Of a DNA stretch of 64,000 nt, positions 53,830 through 62,735 are shown piece by piece (within the stretch, counting starts at the first letter, position 1; each line of letters starts with the position of its first letter). The position numbers were made by a program, and so were the translations under genes. Under the pieces are notes generated by a model. It was given only the letters and a program-made list of their open reading frames with translations. It had not been told where the DNA came from and made no database searches. The stretch is from Bacillota bacterium (GTDB taxonomy: Bacteria > Bacillota > Clostridia > Lachnospirales > Lachnospiraceae), in the NCBI GenBank assembly GCA_023395555.1, contig JAEWYQ010000019.1, forward strand, positions 28,789 through 92,788. The letters are read 5' to 3'.

Positions 53830-54012
53830 ATGGACAAAGCCAATCATTGTGAGAGCTGTAACTACTATGAATACGATGAGGAATATGATTGCTATGTGTG
53901 CCGGGTGAATCTGGACGAGGACGATATGGAGCGGTTTACGAGCTATTCCGTGTTTCATTGCCCTCATTTTCAATATAAGGACGAATACCGGATTGTGAGG
54001 AAGCAGATTTAG
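53830..54012 (+). CDS. DUF6472 family small cysteine protein
   Basis: A 60-residue protein with paired cysteines (CESCNYY near the start, CYVC in the middle, CPHF near the end) that suggest a zinc- or iron-sulfur site, and the motif NLDEDDMERF. I recognise it as the DUF6472 family, common in Lachnospiraceae. Function unknown. GGAGGTG lies before the ATG at a good distance. Confidence 0.8.
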   Translation: MDKANHCESCNYYEYDEEYDCYVCRVNLDEDDMERFTSYSVFHCPHFQYKDEYRIVRKQI

Positions 54013-54120
54013 GAGACGGCTCGGAGATGAAATAGAAAAAATTGTTGTATACAAATACCGTGATATGTGTTAATTTATTCTGGTACGAACAGGAACACAA
54101 AGCAGGAAAGGGGAGAGGAA

Positions 54121-54525
54121 ATGAGCACTTACAAAAGGCGGTCGGAGTTTGCGGCAAGCATTGCCGTGCTTCTTAGTGTCGCCATATCAGCGCATCTGAT
54201 GCTGGTGCCTCTTGCTGATGTCCGAAGATCGGATTCGAAGGCGGCAAAGCATACCTCCTTATCGCTGCAGTATGAGAATGTACTCCTGACCAATGAAGTG
54301 AATAAATTGAGGATGTCCGGCAATGCCGGAATCAGTCCTCCTATCTATAAAGACCTTGGAGAATTCCAGCGCCTGTTGCAGCGGCTGCTGGATGTTTCCT
54401 TGATTCCGGCGGTTACCGGTATTATCTTATTAGCATATGGCTTAACCTTCTATAGAAATACGCGGAGAAGAAAATCACTGTTGGCCATATCCCTGGGCGG
54501 ACATGCTCCGCCGGCGGCATTCTGA
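54121..54525 (+). CDS. Small membrane protein, unknown function
   Basis: A 134-residue protein with two membrane segments (about residues 12-31 and 96-115) separated by a polar, mildly helical region and ending in an Arg-rich tail (YRNTRRRKS). I do not recognise the family. GGGGAGAGGAA directly precedes ATG 54121. It lies about 50 bases before secD and may be in the same transcript. Confidence 0.6.
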   Translation: MSTYKRRSEFAASIAVLLSVAISAHLMLVPLADVRRSDSKAAKHTSLSLQYENVLLTNEVNKLRMSGNAGISPPIYKDLGEFQRLLQRLLDVSLIPAVTGIILLAYGLTFYRNTRRRKSLLAISLGGHAPPAAF

Positions 54526-54578
54526 TTGATACAATGAGTGCACATACCAATACCTTTGGAAAGGAAAGAAAAGAAAGC

Positions 54579-55862
54579 ATGAATAAGAAAAAACCGACAT
54601 TTTTTATAGTGTTAGTGATTGCGGTGCTTATGGTTTACACCGCCATGTTCGGAATTAAGATTCCCATGGGAGATTCCCCCCTTGTTATTCTGGGAGCGCC
54701 GGATATGCGTTACGGCATCGATATCCGGGGCGGTGTGGATGCGGCATTTGAGCCGGTAGGCCTGGACCGCAAGCCTACGGGAGATGAACTGGAGGCGGCC
54801 CGCAGCATTATTGAGACACGCCTTGACCAGCAGAACATCATGGATCGTGATGTAACCATTGACAAGGACAATGGCTTTGTTATCGTACGTTTCCCGTGGA
54901 AGGCCGACGAGACGGATTTTGATCCGGAGAAGGCAATTGCAGAGTTGGGAGAGACCGCTCAGCTGACCTTCCGGGATTCGGAGGGCAATGTTCTTCTGGA
55001 TGGGGCCCGTGTGGTAAAGGCGGCTCCGGTCGTGGATAAAAGTATCAATCAATATGTGGTGAGCCTGAGCTTTGATGAAGAGGGAACCAAGCTCTTCAGT
55101 GAGGCTACCAAGCGTTTGATTAATAAACCCATCATTATTTATATGGATGAGGTTGTAATTCAGAGTGCAACGGTGAATTCCCATATTACCGAAGGCTCGG
55201 CGATCATTACCGGTATGAAAGACTATAAGGATGCTAAGGATCTGGCGGACAAGATTAATGCCGGTGCCCTGCCCTTCTCCATGGTCACCAAGAATTACAG
55301 CACCATCAGCCCGACCCTGGGTTCCGGCGCGCTGGGTGTAATGCTGACGGCAGGCGCGGTTGCATTTTCGCTGATCTGCCTCTTCCTGATCTTCTATTAC
55401 CGTCTTCCCGGCGTTGTGGCCTGCATCGCGCTTACAATCCAGGTGGCGGGACAGATACTGGCGCTTTCCGTTCCCCAGATGACGCTGACCCTTCCGGGTA
55501 TTGCCGGTGTCATTCTATCCATCGGTATGGGCGTGGATGCCAATGTTATCAGCTCGGAGAGAATCAGCGAGGAAATCAAATCCGGTAAGAGTGTTCTTTC
55601 CGCAGTTGCCGCAGGCTATGAGAATTCCTTTTCCTCCATATTTGACGGAAATATCACGGTGCTTATTGTAGCGTTTATTTTAATGATATTCGGATCGGGA
55701 ACGATGCTGTCCTTTGCATACTCCATGTTTACCGGTATTGTGTTTAACTTCCTTGCCGGTGTGACCGCATCCCGTTTGATGACTAACTCTCTGAGTTCCT
55801 TTAAATTCTTTACGAAAAAACCGGCACTCTATACCTGCCTGTCAAGGAGGGTGACATTATGA
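54579..55862 (+). CDS. secD: Protein translocase subunit SecD
   Basis: A 427-residue membrane protein that helps SecYEG move proteins across the membrane using the proton gradient. It has the N-terminal helix, the periplasmic-type P1 region (YGIDIRGGVDAAFEPVGL; ETRLDQQNIMD), and the C-terminal helices with LPGIAGVILSIGMGVDANVI. ATG 54579 starts the conserved protein; the frame is open 15 codons further upstream. It overlaps secF by four bases (ATGA). Confidence 0.96.
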   Translation: MNKKKPTFFIVLVIAVLMVYTAMFGIKIPMGDSPLVILGAPDMRYGIDIRGGVDAAFEPVGLDRKPTGDELEAARSIIETRLDQQNIMDRDVTIDKDNGFVIVRFPWKADETDFDPEKAIAELGETAQLTFRDSEGNVLLDGARVVKAAPVVDKSINQYVVSLSFDEEGTKLFSEATKRLINKPIIIYMDEVVIQSATVNSHITEGSAIITGMKDYKDAKDLADKINAGALPFSMVTKNYSTISPTLGSGALGVMLTAGAVAFSLICLFLIFYYRLPGVVACIALTIQVAGQILALSVPQMTLTLPGIAGVILSIGMGVDANVISSERISEEIKSGKSVLSAVAAGYENSFSSIFDGNITVLIVAFILMIFGSGTMLSFAYSMFTGIVFNFLAGVTASRLMTNSLSSFKFFTKKPALYTCLSRRVTL

Positions 55863-56881
55863 AAGATGCAAAGAATAGAAAATATGTAAAAGAAATAGCA
55901 GTGACCCCGGAGATGTATAAGGAGAAGCATATTCTGCCCTTTTATGCAAAGCGCAAAATTTATTTTATAATCTCAATCTCCATTATGCTGATCGGCATTG
56001 CCTTCATATTTATCAATAAGGGAGTACAGCTGGACATCCAGTTCAAGGGCGGAGCTATGTTAAAATACTCCTATACCGGTGAAATGGATGCCGAAAAGGC
56101 GGCGGATGTGGCTTCGGAAAAGCTTGGAAGACCTGTTACAACCCAGATCACCGAAGATATCTCTACCGGAGAGCAGCGGTTGATCCTGAATATAGCCGGT
56201 AATTATGGCGTGGAAGCCGCGGCGCAGGGGGAATTTGACTCTTATTTGAAGGAGGCTTTTCCCGGTTCCGAGCTGAAGCTGGCGGAGTCCTCCATGGTGG
56301 AGCCTTTCTTTGGAAAACGCTTCCTGAGAAACGGCATTATCTCCATCCTGCTGGCTAGCGCATTGGTTCTGTTATATGTATGGATCCGTTTCAAGATGAT
56401 AGGCGGTCTGGCCGCCGGTGCCATGGCCCTGGTTGCCCTGTTTCATGACGTGCTGGTGGTGTTCTTTGTCTGCGTTATTTTCAGGATTCCCATTGGAGAA
56501 TCCTTTGTAGCCGTGGCACTGAGTATCATTGGTTACTCCATCAATGACACCATTGTTATTTATGACCGTATCAGGGAGAACTCCAAGATCTATATCGGTT
56601 ATCCCCTGGAGGCGGTAACAGATCTGTCCATTACCCAGTCCATGATGCGGTCAGTCAATACCAATGTGGCAGTTATGCTGAGCGTGAGTCTGGTATATAT
56701 TCTTGCCACAGCTAACAATATCAGCTCTATTCAGAGCTTTGCCCTGCCCATGGCCATAGGCTCCATCAGCGGCTGTTATTCCACAATCTGCATCGCAGGA
56801 CCCCTCTGGGTGATGTGGAAGAAGAAAAAGGGTGAAGGCATCATATATGAGGAGAAGAAGCCCAATCCCAACTACAATTAA
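55859..56881 (+). CDS. secF: Protein translocase subunit SecF
   Basis: A 340-residue partner of SecD with six membrane segments. It has the diagnostic QLDIQFKGGAMLKYSY, ALVALFHDVLVV and GYSINDTIVIYDRIRE. The ATGA overlap with secD indicates translational coupling. A terminator follows after 25 bases. Confidence 0.96.
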   Translation: MKDAKNRKYVKEIAVTPEMYKEKHILPFYAKRKIYFIISISIMLIGIAFIFINKGVQLDIQFKGGAMLKYSYTGEMDAEKAADVASEKLGRPVTTQITEDISTGEQRLILNIAGNYGVEAAAQGEFDSYLKEAFPGSELKLAESSMVEPFFGKRFLRNGIISILLASALVLLYVWIRFKMIGGLAAGAMALVALFHDVLVVFFVCVIFRIPIGESFVAVALSIIGYSINDTIVIYDRIRENSKIYIGYPLEAVTDLSITQSMMRSVNTNVAVMLSVSLVYILATANNISSIQSFALPMAIGSISGCYSTICIAGPLWVMWKKKKGEGIIYEEKKPNPNYN

Positions 56882-56906
56882 TATATGAAAATATAGAAGG
56901 CACATC

Positions 56907-56938
56907 AGGCATTATTCCAAGCGGGGTAATGCCTTTTT
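56907..56938 (+). terminator. Terminator of secDF
   Basis: AGGCATTATTCC pairs with GGGGTAATGCCT (two G-T pairs) around AAGC; TTTTT follows. Confidence 0.9.
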
Positions 56939-57016
56939 CCTTGACCGGATGCGAAAAAAGAAGTAAAATGTAAGAAATGGAATGTGCTTGAAAACAATCT
57001 AAGGAGGAGCATTCAC

Positions 57017-58129
57017 ATGGAAGGCGGCAATTTGTTATCCGGCGGAATAGACCAATTAAATGAGATGAAAGATTGTCTTTTAGAGCTGTACGGAAATCAG
57101 TCCAGCAGCGCGTCCCTGCGTCTGGAAGAGGACGTGCTGGAGAAAAGTATTGCAGGCCTGGAGCAGTCCATGAGGGAAGAGATTCAGAAGACGACGAAAA
57201 AGCGCCGTCAGGAGATCGAGAATACCTTTCATCAGGAGGAGGACAAGCTCCGGCAGCGAAGCAAGCGCTTGAAGGAGAAGCGGGAGAAAAATAAGAGCCT
57301 TAAGGTATCCGAGCGGATCAGCAGCGAGACGGCCTCGCTCCGCGCAGAGAACGGACAGCTGAGGCAGGATATCAGAACCCTCTTTAAGCAGCAGAGAATC
57401 CCCCGTTTTTGTGATACCAAGCTGTATTATGCTCTTTATTCACCGGGATGTTTTACGGATTATCTGGTGATACTCCTTACTTTATTAATAACCCTGCTTC
57501 TTATTCCCTGTGGAGTATACTTCCTGTTCCTCCAGCAATACGGTGTTGTATTCCTCATTCTGACTTATGTGGTAACCGTAGTGTTGTTCGGAGGAAGCTA
57601 TATCCTTATTGGCAGCCGTACCAAGGAAAGGCATCCGGAGGAGATTCAGAAGGGAAAGGGAATGCGCAGACAGCTTCGGATGAACCGAAAGAAGATGGCG
57701 GTGATTCGCAATAATATCCGCAGGGACCGGGATGAAAGCTCCTATGGCCTGCAGGATTTTGATGAGGAACTGGCTAAGCTGGAGCAGGAAGCGGCGGAGA
57801 CAGCAGCCCGGAGGAAGGAGGCTCTGGCGGCCTTTGACAACTCCACCAGTCAGATTATCACCGCGGAGATTGAGGAAAATTATAAGCCCGGGCTGACGGA
57901 GCAGAAGGCGGAATATGATAAGGTGCGAGCCCAGGTAAATAAGGCGGAAGACAAGATTAAGGAGCTTACCCTCAAGGTGGCCAGCGATTATGAACCTGTT
58001 CTCGGGAAGGCATATATGACCATCAAACGGGTGGATGCCCTGATCCAGATCATCCAGGCAGGGAATGCGGCCAGTATATCGGAAGCCATCGCTTTCCACA
58101 AAGCAAATGCAGAGCCGGAAGAAGAATAA
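57017..58129 (+). CDS. Coiled-coil membrane protein, unknown function
   Basis: A 370-residue protein. Residues 30-130 form a charged coiled coil, two membrane helices follow (about 150-172 and 178-200), and residues 215-350 form a second coiled coil (FDEELAKLEQEAAETAARRK). Both coiled regions would be cytoplasmic, giving a hairpin anchored in the membrane. AAGGAGGAG before ATG 57017 selects this start over 56984. The layout suggests a scaffold, but I do not recognise the family. Confidence 0.65.
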   Translation: MEGGNLLSGGIDQLNEMKDCLLELYGNQSSSASLRLEEDVLEKSIAGLEQSMREEIQKTTKKRRQEIENTFHQEEDKLRQRSKRLKEKREKNKSLKVSERISSETASLRAENGQLRQDIRTLFKQQRIPRFCDTKLYYALYSPGCFTDYLVILLTLLITLLLIPCGVYFLFLQQYGVVFLILTYVVTVVLFGGSYILIGSRTKERHPEEIQKGKGMRRQLRMNRKKMAVIRNNIRRDRDESSYGLQDFDEELAKLEQEAAETAARRKEALAAFDNSTSQIITAEIEENYKPGLTEQKAEYDKVRAQVNKAEDKIKELTLKVASDYEPVLGKAYMTIKRVDALIQIIQAGNAASISEAIAFHKANAEPEEE

Positions 58130-58134
58130 TGATT

Positions 58135-58215
58135 AAAAGACATAGGAACGGTTTAAACGCCACCCTTGTGCAAATGATTTGCCCGTGGAGGAAAAACCGG
58201 TAATATGTCTTTTTT
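58135..58215. terminator. Large hairpin terminator between convergent genes
   Basis: AAAAGACATA/TATGTCTTTT at the base, then CGGTTT/AAACCG inside, followed by extra T's on the right. It ends the coiled-coil gene and probably also the yyaC transcript. Confidence 0.75.
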
Positions 58216-58240
58216 AATAGGTTGGATATCCCGCAGGGTG

Positions 58241-58843
58241 TCAGACACCCTGCAGATCCTTCTGCAGTGCGTTCTTCAGCTTGCCGAGGCAATAATTGAT
58301 GGCAAGGCAGATCTGGTCTGCCATCATCATTACAACATTCAGGCGGGTGGTCTGCAGAAGCATATTGTCCAGCATTCCGGAGAAATTGACGATGCCTGTA
58401 ATAAAGATATCTCCCACGGCCGGGAGCTCCTTGTCCACTCCGGCTCCGGGCTTCAGCGGACCTTCTCCCAGGGTGATATAGCCGATATGATCCGATCTTC
58501 CCAATGAGGCATCAATGGCGATGACAAAAGCGTCCTGATGCTTCCGGTAAATCATAGCAATGGTATCCTTCAAATTCTTAGCGTGGACGGGTTCTTCCAA
58601 GGTTCCGTATACATGATAATTATGGTATTTCATATACTTTACCAGCTTGTATCCGATAATGGGCCCCAGGCAGTCACCGGTAGCCCGGTCGGAGCCGATA
58701 CACAGAAAGATAATGGAGCGGTTTAGCAGCACCTGCTCTCCGATCATCTGGGATAATGTGCTTCCCAGTTCATAGGCTGTGGTCTTTTGTGTGGAATCAT
58801 AATAGGATATTCTATTTTTTGTTTTTAGAAAAATATTCATCAT
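58241..58843 (-). CDS. yyaC: YyaC family sporulation protein (GPR-like fold)
   Basis: A 200-residue protein of the spore protease/hydrogenase-maturation-like fold. Conserved blocks are IIFLCIGSDRATGDCLGPII, GTLEEPVHAKNL, VIAIDASLGRSDHIGYI and the Gly-rich GPLKPGAGVDKELPAVGD. YyaC proteins are made during sporulation, and their substrate is unknown. No ribosome binding site is evident before the Met-Met start, and a TATAAT box lies only a few bases upstream on the minus strand, so the mRNA could be nearly leaderless. Confidence 0.9.
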   Translation of the reverse strand: MMNIFLKTKNRISYYDSTQKTTAYELGSTLSQMIGEQVLLNRSIIFLCIGSDRATGDCLGPIIGYKLVKYMKYHNYHVYGTLEEPVHAKNLKDTIAMIYRKHQDAFVIAIDASLGRSDHIGYITLGEGPLKPGAGVDKELPAVGDIFITGIVNFSGMLDNMLLQTTRLNVVMMMADQICLAINYCLGKLKNALQKDLQGV

Positions 58844-59141
58844 AATATTATATACGCTGTTGTCACGTACCCTTTCATTTATGCTTAGATAAAGTATTAC
58901 CGGAATTTAAAGAATTAGACGTAGAAAATGCACACAAACAGAAGATATCCGGCAAAATCGAATTTATTTCGGGCGGTAAAGGGAAAACAAGAGGAAAAAA
59001 TTGACATATAATATAAAATCCTAATATTTTCTACGGAATTATAAAGATAATTTATGTTTACATAAGAGCCCGATATGACAAAAAAGCCTGTCCCACCTAT
59101 GATAAGATTAACCCTACAGAAATAGAACCTTTTATCTGAAT

Positions 59142-59173
59142 CGCAAAGTGTAACAGTTCTGTTACCGCAAAGT
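59142..59173. promoter_or_regulatory. Palindrome flanked by direct repeats upstream of the LysM gene
   Basis: The palindrome GTAACAG-TT-CTGTTAC (59150-59165) is bracketed by two CGCAAAGT copies (59142-59149 and 59166-59173). It is 20 bases before the LysM start and could be an operator or a leader structure. The rest of the 58844-59141 gap is AT-rich; TTGACA at 59001-59006 is the only promoter-like box I see there. Confidence 0.45.
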
Positions 59174-59193
59174 ATGGAATAGGGGTGGGTCAC

Positions 59194-60588
59194 ATGATAG
59201 AAACCATTTACAGCAATGAAAATGCAGAGGGCAATTCCGGGAGTAAAGCCCAGGCGTCCTTCAAACTTCCCAAGAATGTCCGGCAGATAGGCAAAAGCAA
59301 TGTAAACAAGAAGATCTATGTGGAAGATTACGTCATGACTTATATAAAACAACTGATCGGAGGAGACTATTCTGCCTGCAGGGCTGCGGTTCTGGTAGGG
59401 CAATGTATCCGGCTGGACAGCTGTCGTAATTTTTTCATATCGGGAGCGGTAGAGATACGGGATTTTGATTTGACGGAGGAGACCAGCTTTTCCAATGAAA
59501 CCTGGACCAGAATCTATGAGGAAATCAAAAAATATTTTGTGGAGACAGAAATTGTAGGCTGGTTCATCGGCGGTCCGGGATACCTGCTGGAGGATATGGA
59601 GCGGATAACAAAAGCGCATGTCAATAACTTTGCGGGGCAGGACAAGGTTCTCTTTACCTTTGATAACCTGGAGAAGGAGGAAACTTTCTACAGCTACGAG
59701 AACAGCCGCCTGGTGAAGCAGGAGGGGTATTACATATATTATGAAAAAAATGAAGAAATGCAGAATTATATGATTGAGAGCAAGGAACCCCAAAGCATGG
59801 AGGCGGGCTATGATGACCGTGTTGCGCGGGAATTCCGAACGGTTATTCAGAATAAGAAGCAGCCGGTGCCGGAGGTTAAGAATATCTCCGGACTGATGTA
59901 TGCCGCGGGAACGCTGCTGGCCATCATCGTCCTTGTGGTGGGAGCCGCTATTTTAAATAATTATGATCAGATGAAGAGTATGCAGGATACTCTGAAATAT
60001 CTGTCTCAGAATATGGAGGAGGTTCAGACGGTGGTTACCAGGGACCGGCTGTCAGACACCATTGATTCCGGAACCCTGGTAACAAAGGGACAGTCCTCGG
60101 ATGTCAGCGGAGAGGGAAACCCGGCAGGACAGCCGGATCAGAGTGATACGCCGGCTGTCCCTTCCGAGGATAGTCTGGAGGTCGAAGTAGTCCCTGGAAA
60201 GGTAAAGCCCGTGGAGGGAACGGACAGCAAGGAGGCATCGGAACAGAAGGCCGGAGGAGAGAAGAAAGGGGAGGACGCGGCCCCCGAAAGCCCGGAAGAT
60301 GAAAAAAACACAGTGAAATCCTCCGGTGAGCAAGCAGGAGAAAAAAAATCCGGTGAAAAATCCTCCTCAGAGAAAACTGACACAGAAAAGAATTCGGATC
60401 AGAGCCAGGAGACGGGAGCGGAGAAGGTAAATAAGATAAATTATTATATCGTCGTCGAAGGAGATACCCTGGCGGATATCAGTTATAAATTATATAAGAC
60501 CTATACGAAGGTAAACCAGATTATGGAGCTGAATGGTATAAGCAACAAGGATTTGATTTACATCGGCCAGAAGCTGATCGTTCCATAG
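59194..60588 (+). CDS. LysM domain protein with internal membrane anchor
   Basis: A 464-residue protein. Residues 1-225 form a cytoplasmic domain of unknown fold (VLVGQCIRLDSCRNFFISGA; GWFIGGPGYLLEDM). One membrane helix lies at about 237-257. A short coiled coil and a long Glu/Ser/Lys-rich linker follow (270-415). The C-terminal LysM (YIVVEGDTLADISYKLYK...YIGQKLIVP) would bind peptidoglycan outside. The protein thus links cytoplasm and wall. AGGGGTGGG five bases before ATG 59194 supports the start. Confidence 0.82.
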   Translation: MIETIYSNENAEGNSGSKAQASFKLPKNVRQIGKSNVNKKIYVEDYVMTYIKQLIGGDYSACRAAVLVGQCIRLDSCRNFFISGAVEIRDFDLTEETSFSNETWTRIYEEIKKYFVETEIVGWFIGGPGYLLEDMERITKAHVNNFAGQDKVLFTFDNLEKEETFYSYENSRLVKQEGYYIYYEKNEEMQNYMIESKEPQSMEAGYDDRVAREFRTVIQNKKQPVPEVKNISGLMYAAGTLLAIIVLVVGAAILNNYDQMKSMQDTLKYLSQNMEEVQTVVTRDRLSDTIDSGTLVTKGQSSDVSGEGNPAGQPDQSDTPAVPSEDSLEVEVVPGKVKPVEGTDSKEASEQKAGGEKKGEDAAPESPEDEKNTVKSSGEQAGEKKSGEKSSSEKTDTEKNSDQSQETGAEKVNKINYYIVVEGDTLADISYKLYKTYTKVNQIMELNGISNKDLIYIGQKLIVP

Positions 60589-60763
60589 GGATGAATGAGG
60601 GTGATGTCGGGTGCCTGCCGCGTAAGATATGGATGCAGGCGGCACGGACAGCACCCTTTTCATTTAAAAATTCTTTTTTCAACTTTTCATGTAAAAATAG
60701 TACGTGCCAAGACAGTTTAAATGAGTTATAATCACTATAAAGTAAAACACAGGAGAGCAGGTT

Positions 60764-61936
60764 ATGGCTAAAGATAATGAAGGGCAATCGATCAGAGACT
60801 ATGGCAGCCGTAAAAAAAGGATCCGGCGCAGGCGTAACTTTATCATAGCCGTGGCACTCATTGCATTATTGATCGGCGGCGGCGTGTATTTATACAAGCT
60901 CTACAACAAGAGCTATACCGGCTACGAGGTATCCCATTCCCAGGAGAACCCCACAGAAAGCGGAACAAAATATCTGCGGTATAACGGAGGAGTTCTGAAG
61001 TACAGCAAGGACGGTGCAACTGCGATTGCCAAAGACGGCAGCCTGAGGTGGAACGGTTCCTATGAGATGAAGAAGCCGGTGGTGGATATCTGTGAGAAGT
61101 ATGTGGTGATTGCAGACCAGGGGGGGACTTTACTGAAAATCTTTGATGAGGACGGAGTGGCAGGCAGCATCCCCACCGTCAACAACATCATAAAGGCTGA
61201 GGTTTCCGCAAAAGGCGTTGTAGCAGTTTTGCTGGAGGAGGAGAGGACTAATTATATCAAGCTGTTTGATACCGACGGGACGGAGCTGGTGGGAATGGCC
61301 ACCAGTGCGGAAACAGACGGATATCCCATGGATATAACCCTGTCCAACGATGGCAGGAAGCTGATTACCAGCTATCTTGCGGTAACAAGCGGCGAGCTGG
61401 TGGGCATCACGACCTTTTATAACTTTGGCGAGGTGGGGCAGAATTTTATGGAGAACATAATGGGGGCTTTTAAATTTGAAGGTCTGGTGGTACCCAGAGT
61501 AATCTTCAACAATAATGAAGCCGCTTGTATTTTTAAGGAAAACGGGATCACGATTCTGAAATATTCCGAAAAGCCGGAGGAGGTTAAGGAAGAGATCTAC
61601 GAAAGGAAAATTGAAAGCATACTACATAATGAAAAATATGCCGGTGTGGTGCTGGAAAAAGCAGAAACGGGCTACCGGGAATTAATCCTGTACAGCCTGG
61701 ATGGCGCCAAAGTGCTGGATCAGAAGCTGGACTTTGATTTTGATCATATCTATCTGTCCGGGGATGAGATTATTATGTATGATAATCTCTCCTGCGTTAT
61801 TATGAAGCTGAGCGGCAGAGTGAAGTTCCGGCATACCTTTGATACGAATATTGATGCGTTCTATCCCATCAATCATCTGGACCGCTATTTTCTGGTAAAT
61901 GATACCGGGATTTCTCAGATTAATCTGATAGAATAA
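60764..61936 (+). CDS. DUF5711 family membrane-anchored beta-propeller-like protein
   Basis: A 390-residue protein with a basic N-terminus (GSRKKRIRRRRN), one membrane helix (about 26-45) and an extracytoplasmic part made of repeated beta strands of propeller type (YLRYNGGVLKYSKDG; YVVIADQGGTLLKIFDEDG). I recognise it as DUF5711. Function unknown. AGGAGAG precedes the ATG. It follows the LysM gene and precedes cvpA, all probably in envelope biology. Confidence 0.82.
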   Translation: MAKDNEGQSIRDYGSRKKRIRRRRNFIIAVALIALLIGGGVYLYKLYNKSYTGYEVSHSQENPTESGTKYLRYNGGVLKYSKDGATAIAKDGSLRWNGSYEMKKPVVDICEKYVVIADQGGTLLKIFDEDGVAGSIPTVNNIIKAEVSAKGVVAVLLEEERTNYIKLFDTDGTELVGMATSAETDGYPMDITLSNDGRKLITSYLAVTSGELVGITTFYNFGEVGQNFMENIMGAFKFEGLVVPRVIFNNNEAACIFKENGITILKYSEKPEEVKEEIYERKIESILHNEKYAGVVLEKAETGYRELILYSLDGAKVLDQKLDFDFDHIYLSGDEIIMYDNLSCVIMKLSGRVKFRHTFDTNIDAFYPINHLDRYFLVNDTGISQINLIE

Positions 61937-62010
61937 AACAGTGAGTTATCGATTGACAGGACCGGGGGAATCATCAGGCTCCTGATTTATCAAGAAAAGG
62001 ATGTGAGAGA

Positions 62011-62715
62011 ATGAATTGGTTATTAATTGCAGTAGCTGTAATCCTCCTTGGCAATGCCCTGGTCGGTATGAAGGTGGGATTCATTAAAACAGTGTTTTCC
62101 CTGGTGTCACTCATTCTGGCTTTGTTTTTGACGATATGGGTGAGTCCCCTTGTGAAAGAGGCGATCAAGAGCAATGAGAAGCTGTCCCATAGTATATCGG
62201 ACAAGATTGAGAAGATGCTTCCCTTTGAGGATAAAGCTGCCCAGGGAGAGCAGCAGGGACTGATCGAAGGGCTTTCCGTTCCCCAGACGGTGAAGGAGGG
62301 GCTTCTGAAGGATAATACCGCAGCAAAATATAAGGAGCTGGCTGTCACAAGCTTTAAGGAGTATGTCAGCAGGTATCTGACGGAGATCACCATCAATGCG
62401 ATGGCCTTTATCGTAACCTTTATCGTGATTTTAATCCTGCTGTGGGTTGTTTTCCTGGCGCTGCATCTGATCAGCAAGCTGCCCCTGCTTAACGAGTTGA
62501 ATAAAACAGCTGGATTGCTGGCGGGCCTTGTCCATGGTCTGCTCCTTGTCTGGCTCTTCTTTATTCTGCTGACGGTTTTCTCGAGTACGGAGTTTGTACA
62601 ATCCACCATGAGGCTGGTAGAGGAAAACGAAATTTTAAGTATTATTTATAATAATAATATATTGTTGAAGCTTATAACCGGCGCAACAAAAATTCTGTTT
62701 GTTAAACCATTATAA
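62011..62715 (+). CDS. CvpA family membrane protein
   Basis: A 234-residue protein with four membrane segments. The family opening is MNWLLIAVAVILLGNALVGM followed by KVGFIKTVFSLVSLILALFL, and the last pair ends LLVWLFFILLTVF. A soluble, charged region sits between the first and second pairs. CvpA proteins are linked to colicin V production in E. coli and to envelope homeostasis elsewhere. It is 20 bases before the aldolase gene. Confidence 0.85.
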   Translation: MNWLLIAVAVILLGNALVGMKVGFIKTVFSLVSLILALFLTIWVSPLVKEAIKSNEKLSHSISDKIEKMLPFEDKAAQGEQQGLIEGLSVPQTVKEGLLKDNTAAKYKELAVTSFKEYVSRYLTEITINAMAFIVTFIVILILLWVVFLALHLISKLPLLNELNKTAGLLAGLVHGLLLVWLFFILLTVFSSTEFVQSTMRLVEENEILSIIYNNNILLKLITGATKILFVKPL

Positions 62716-62735
62716 TTACAAAAGGAGATAGAAAA

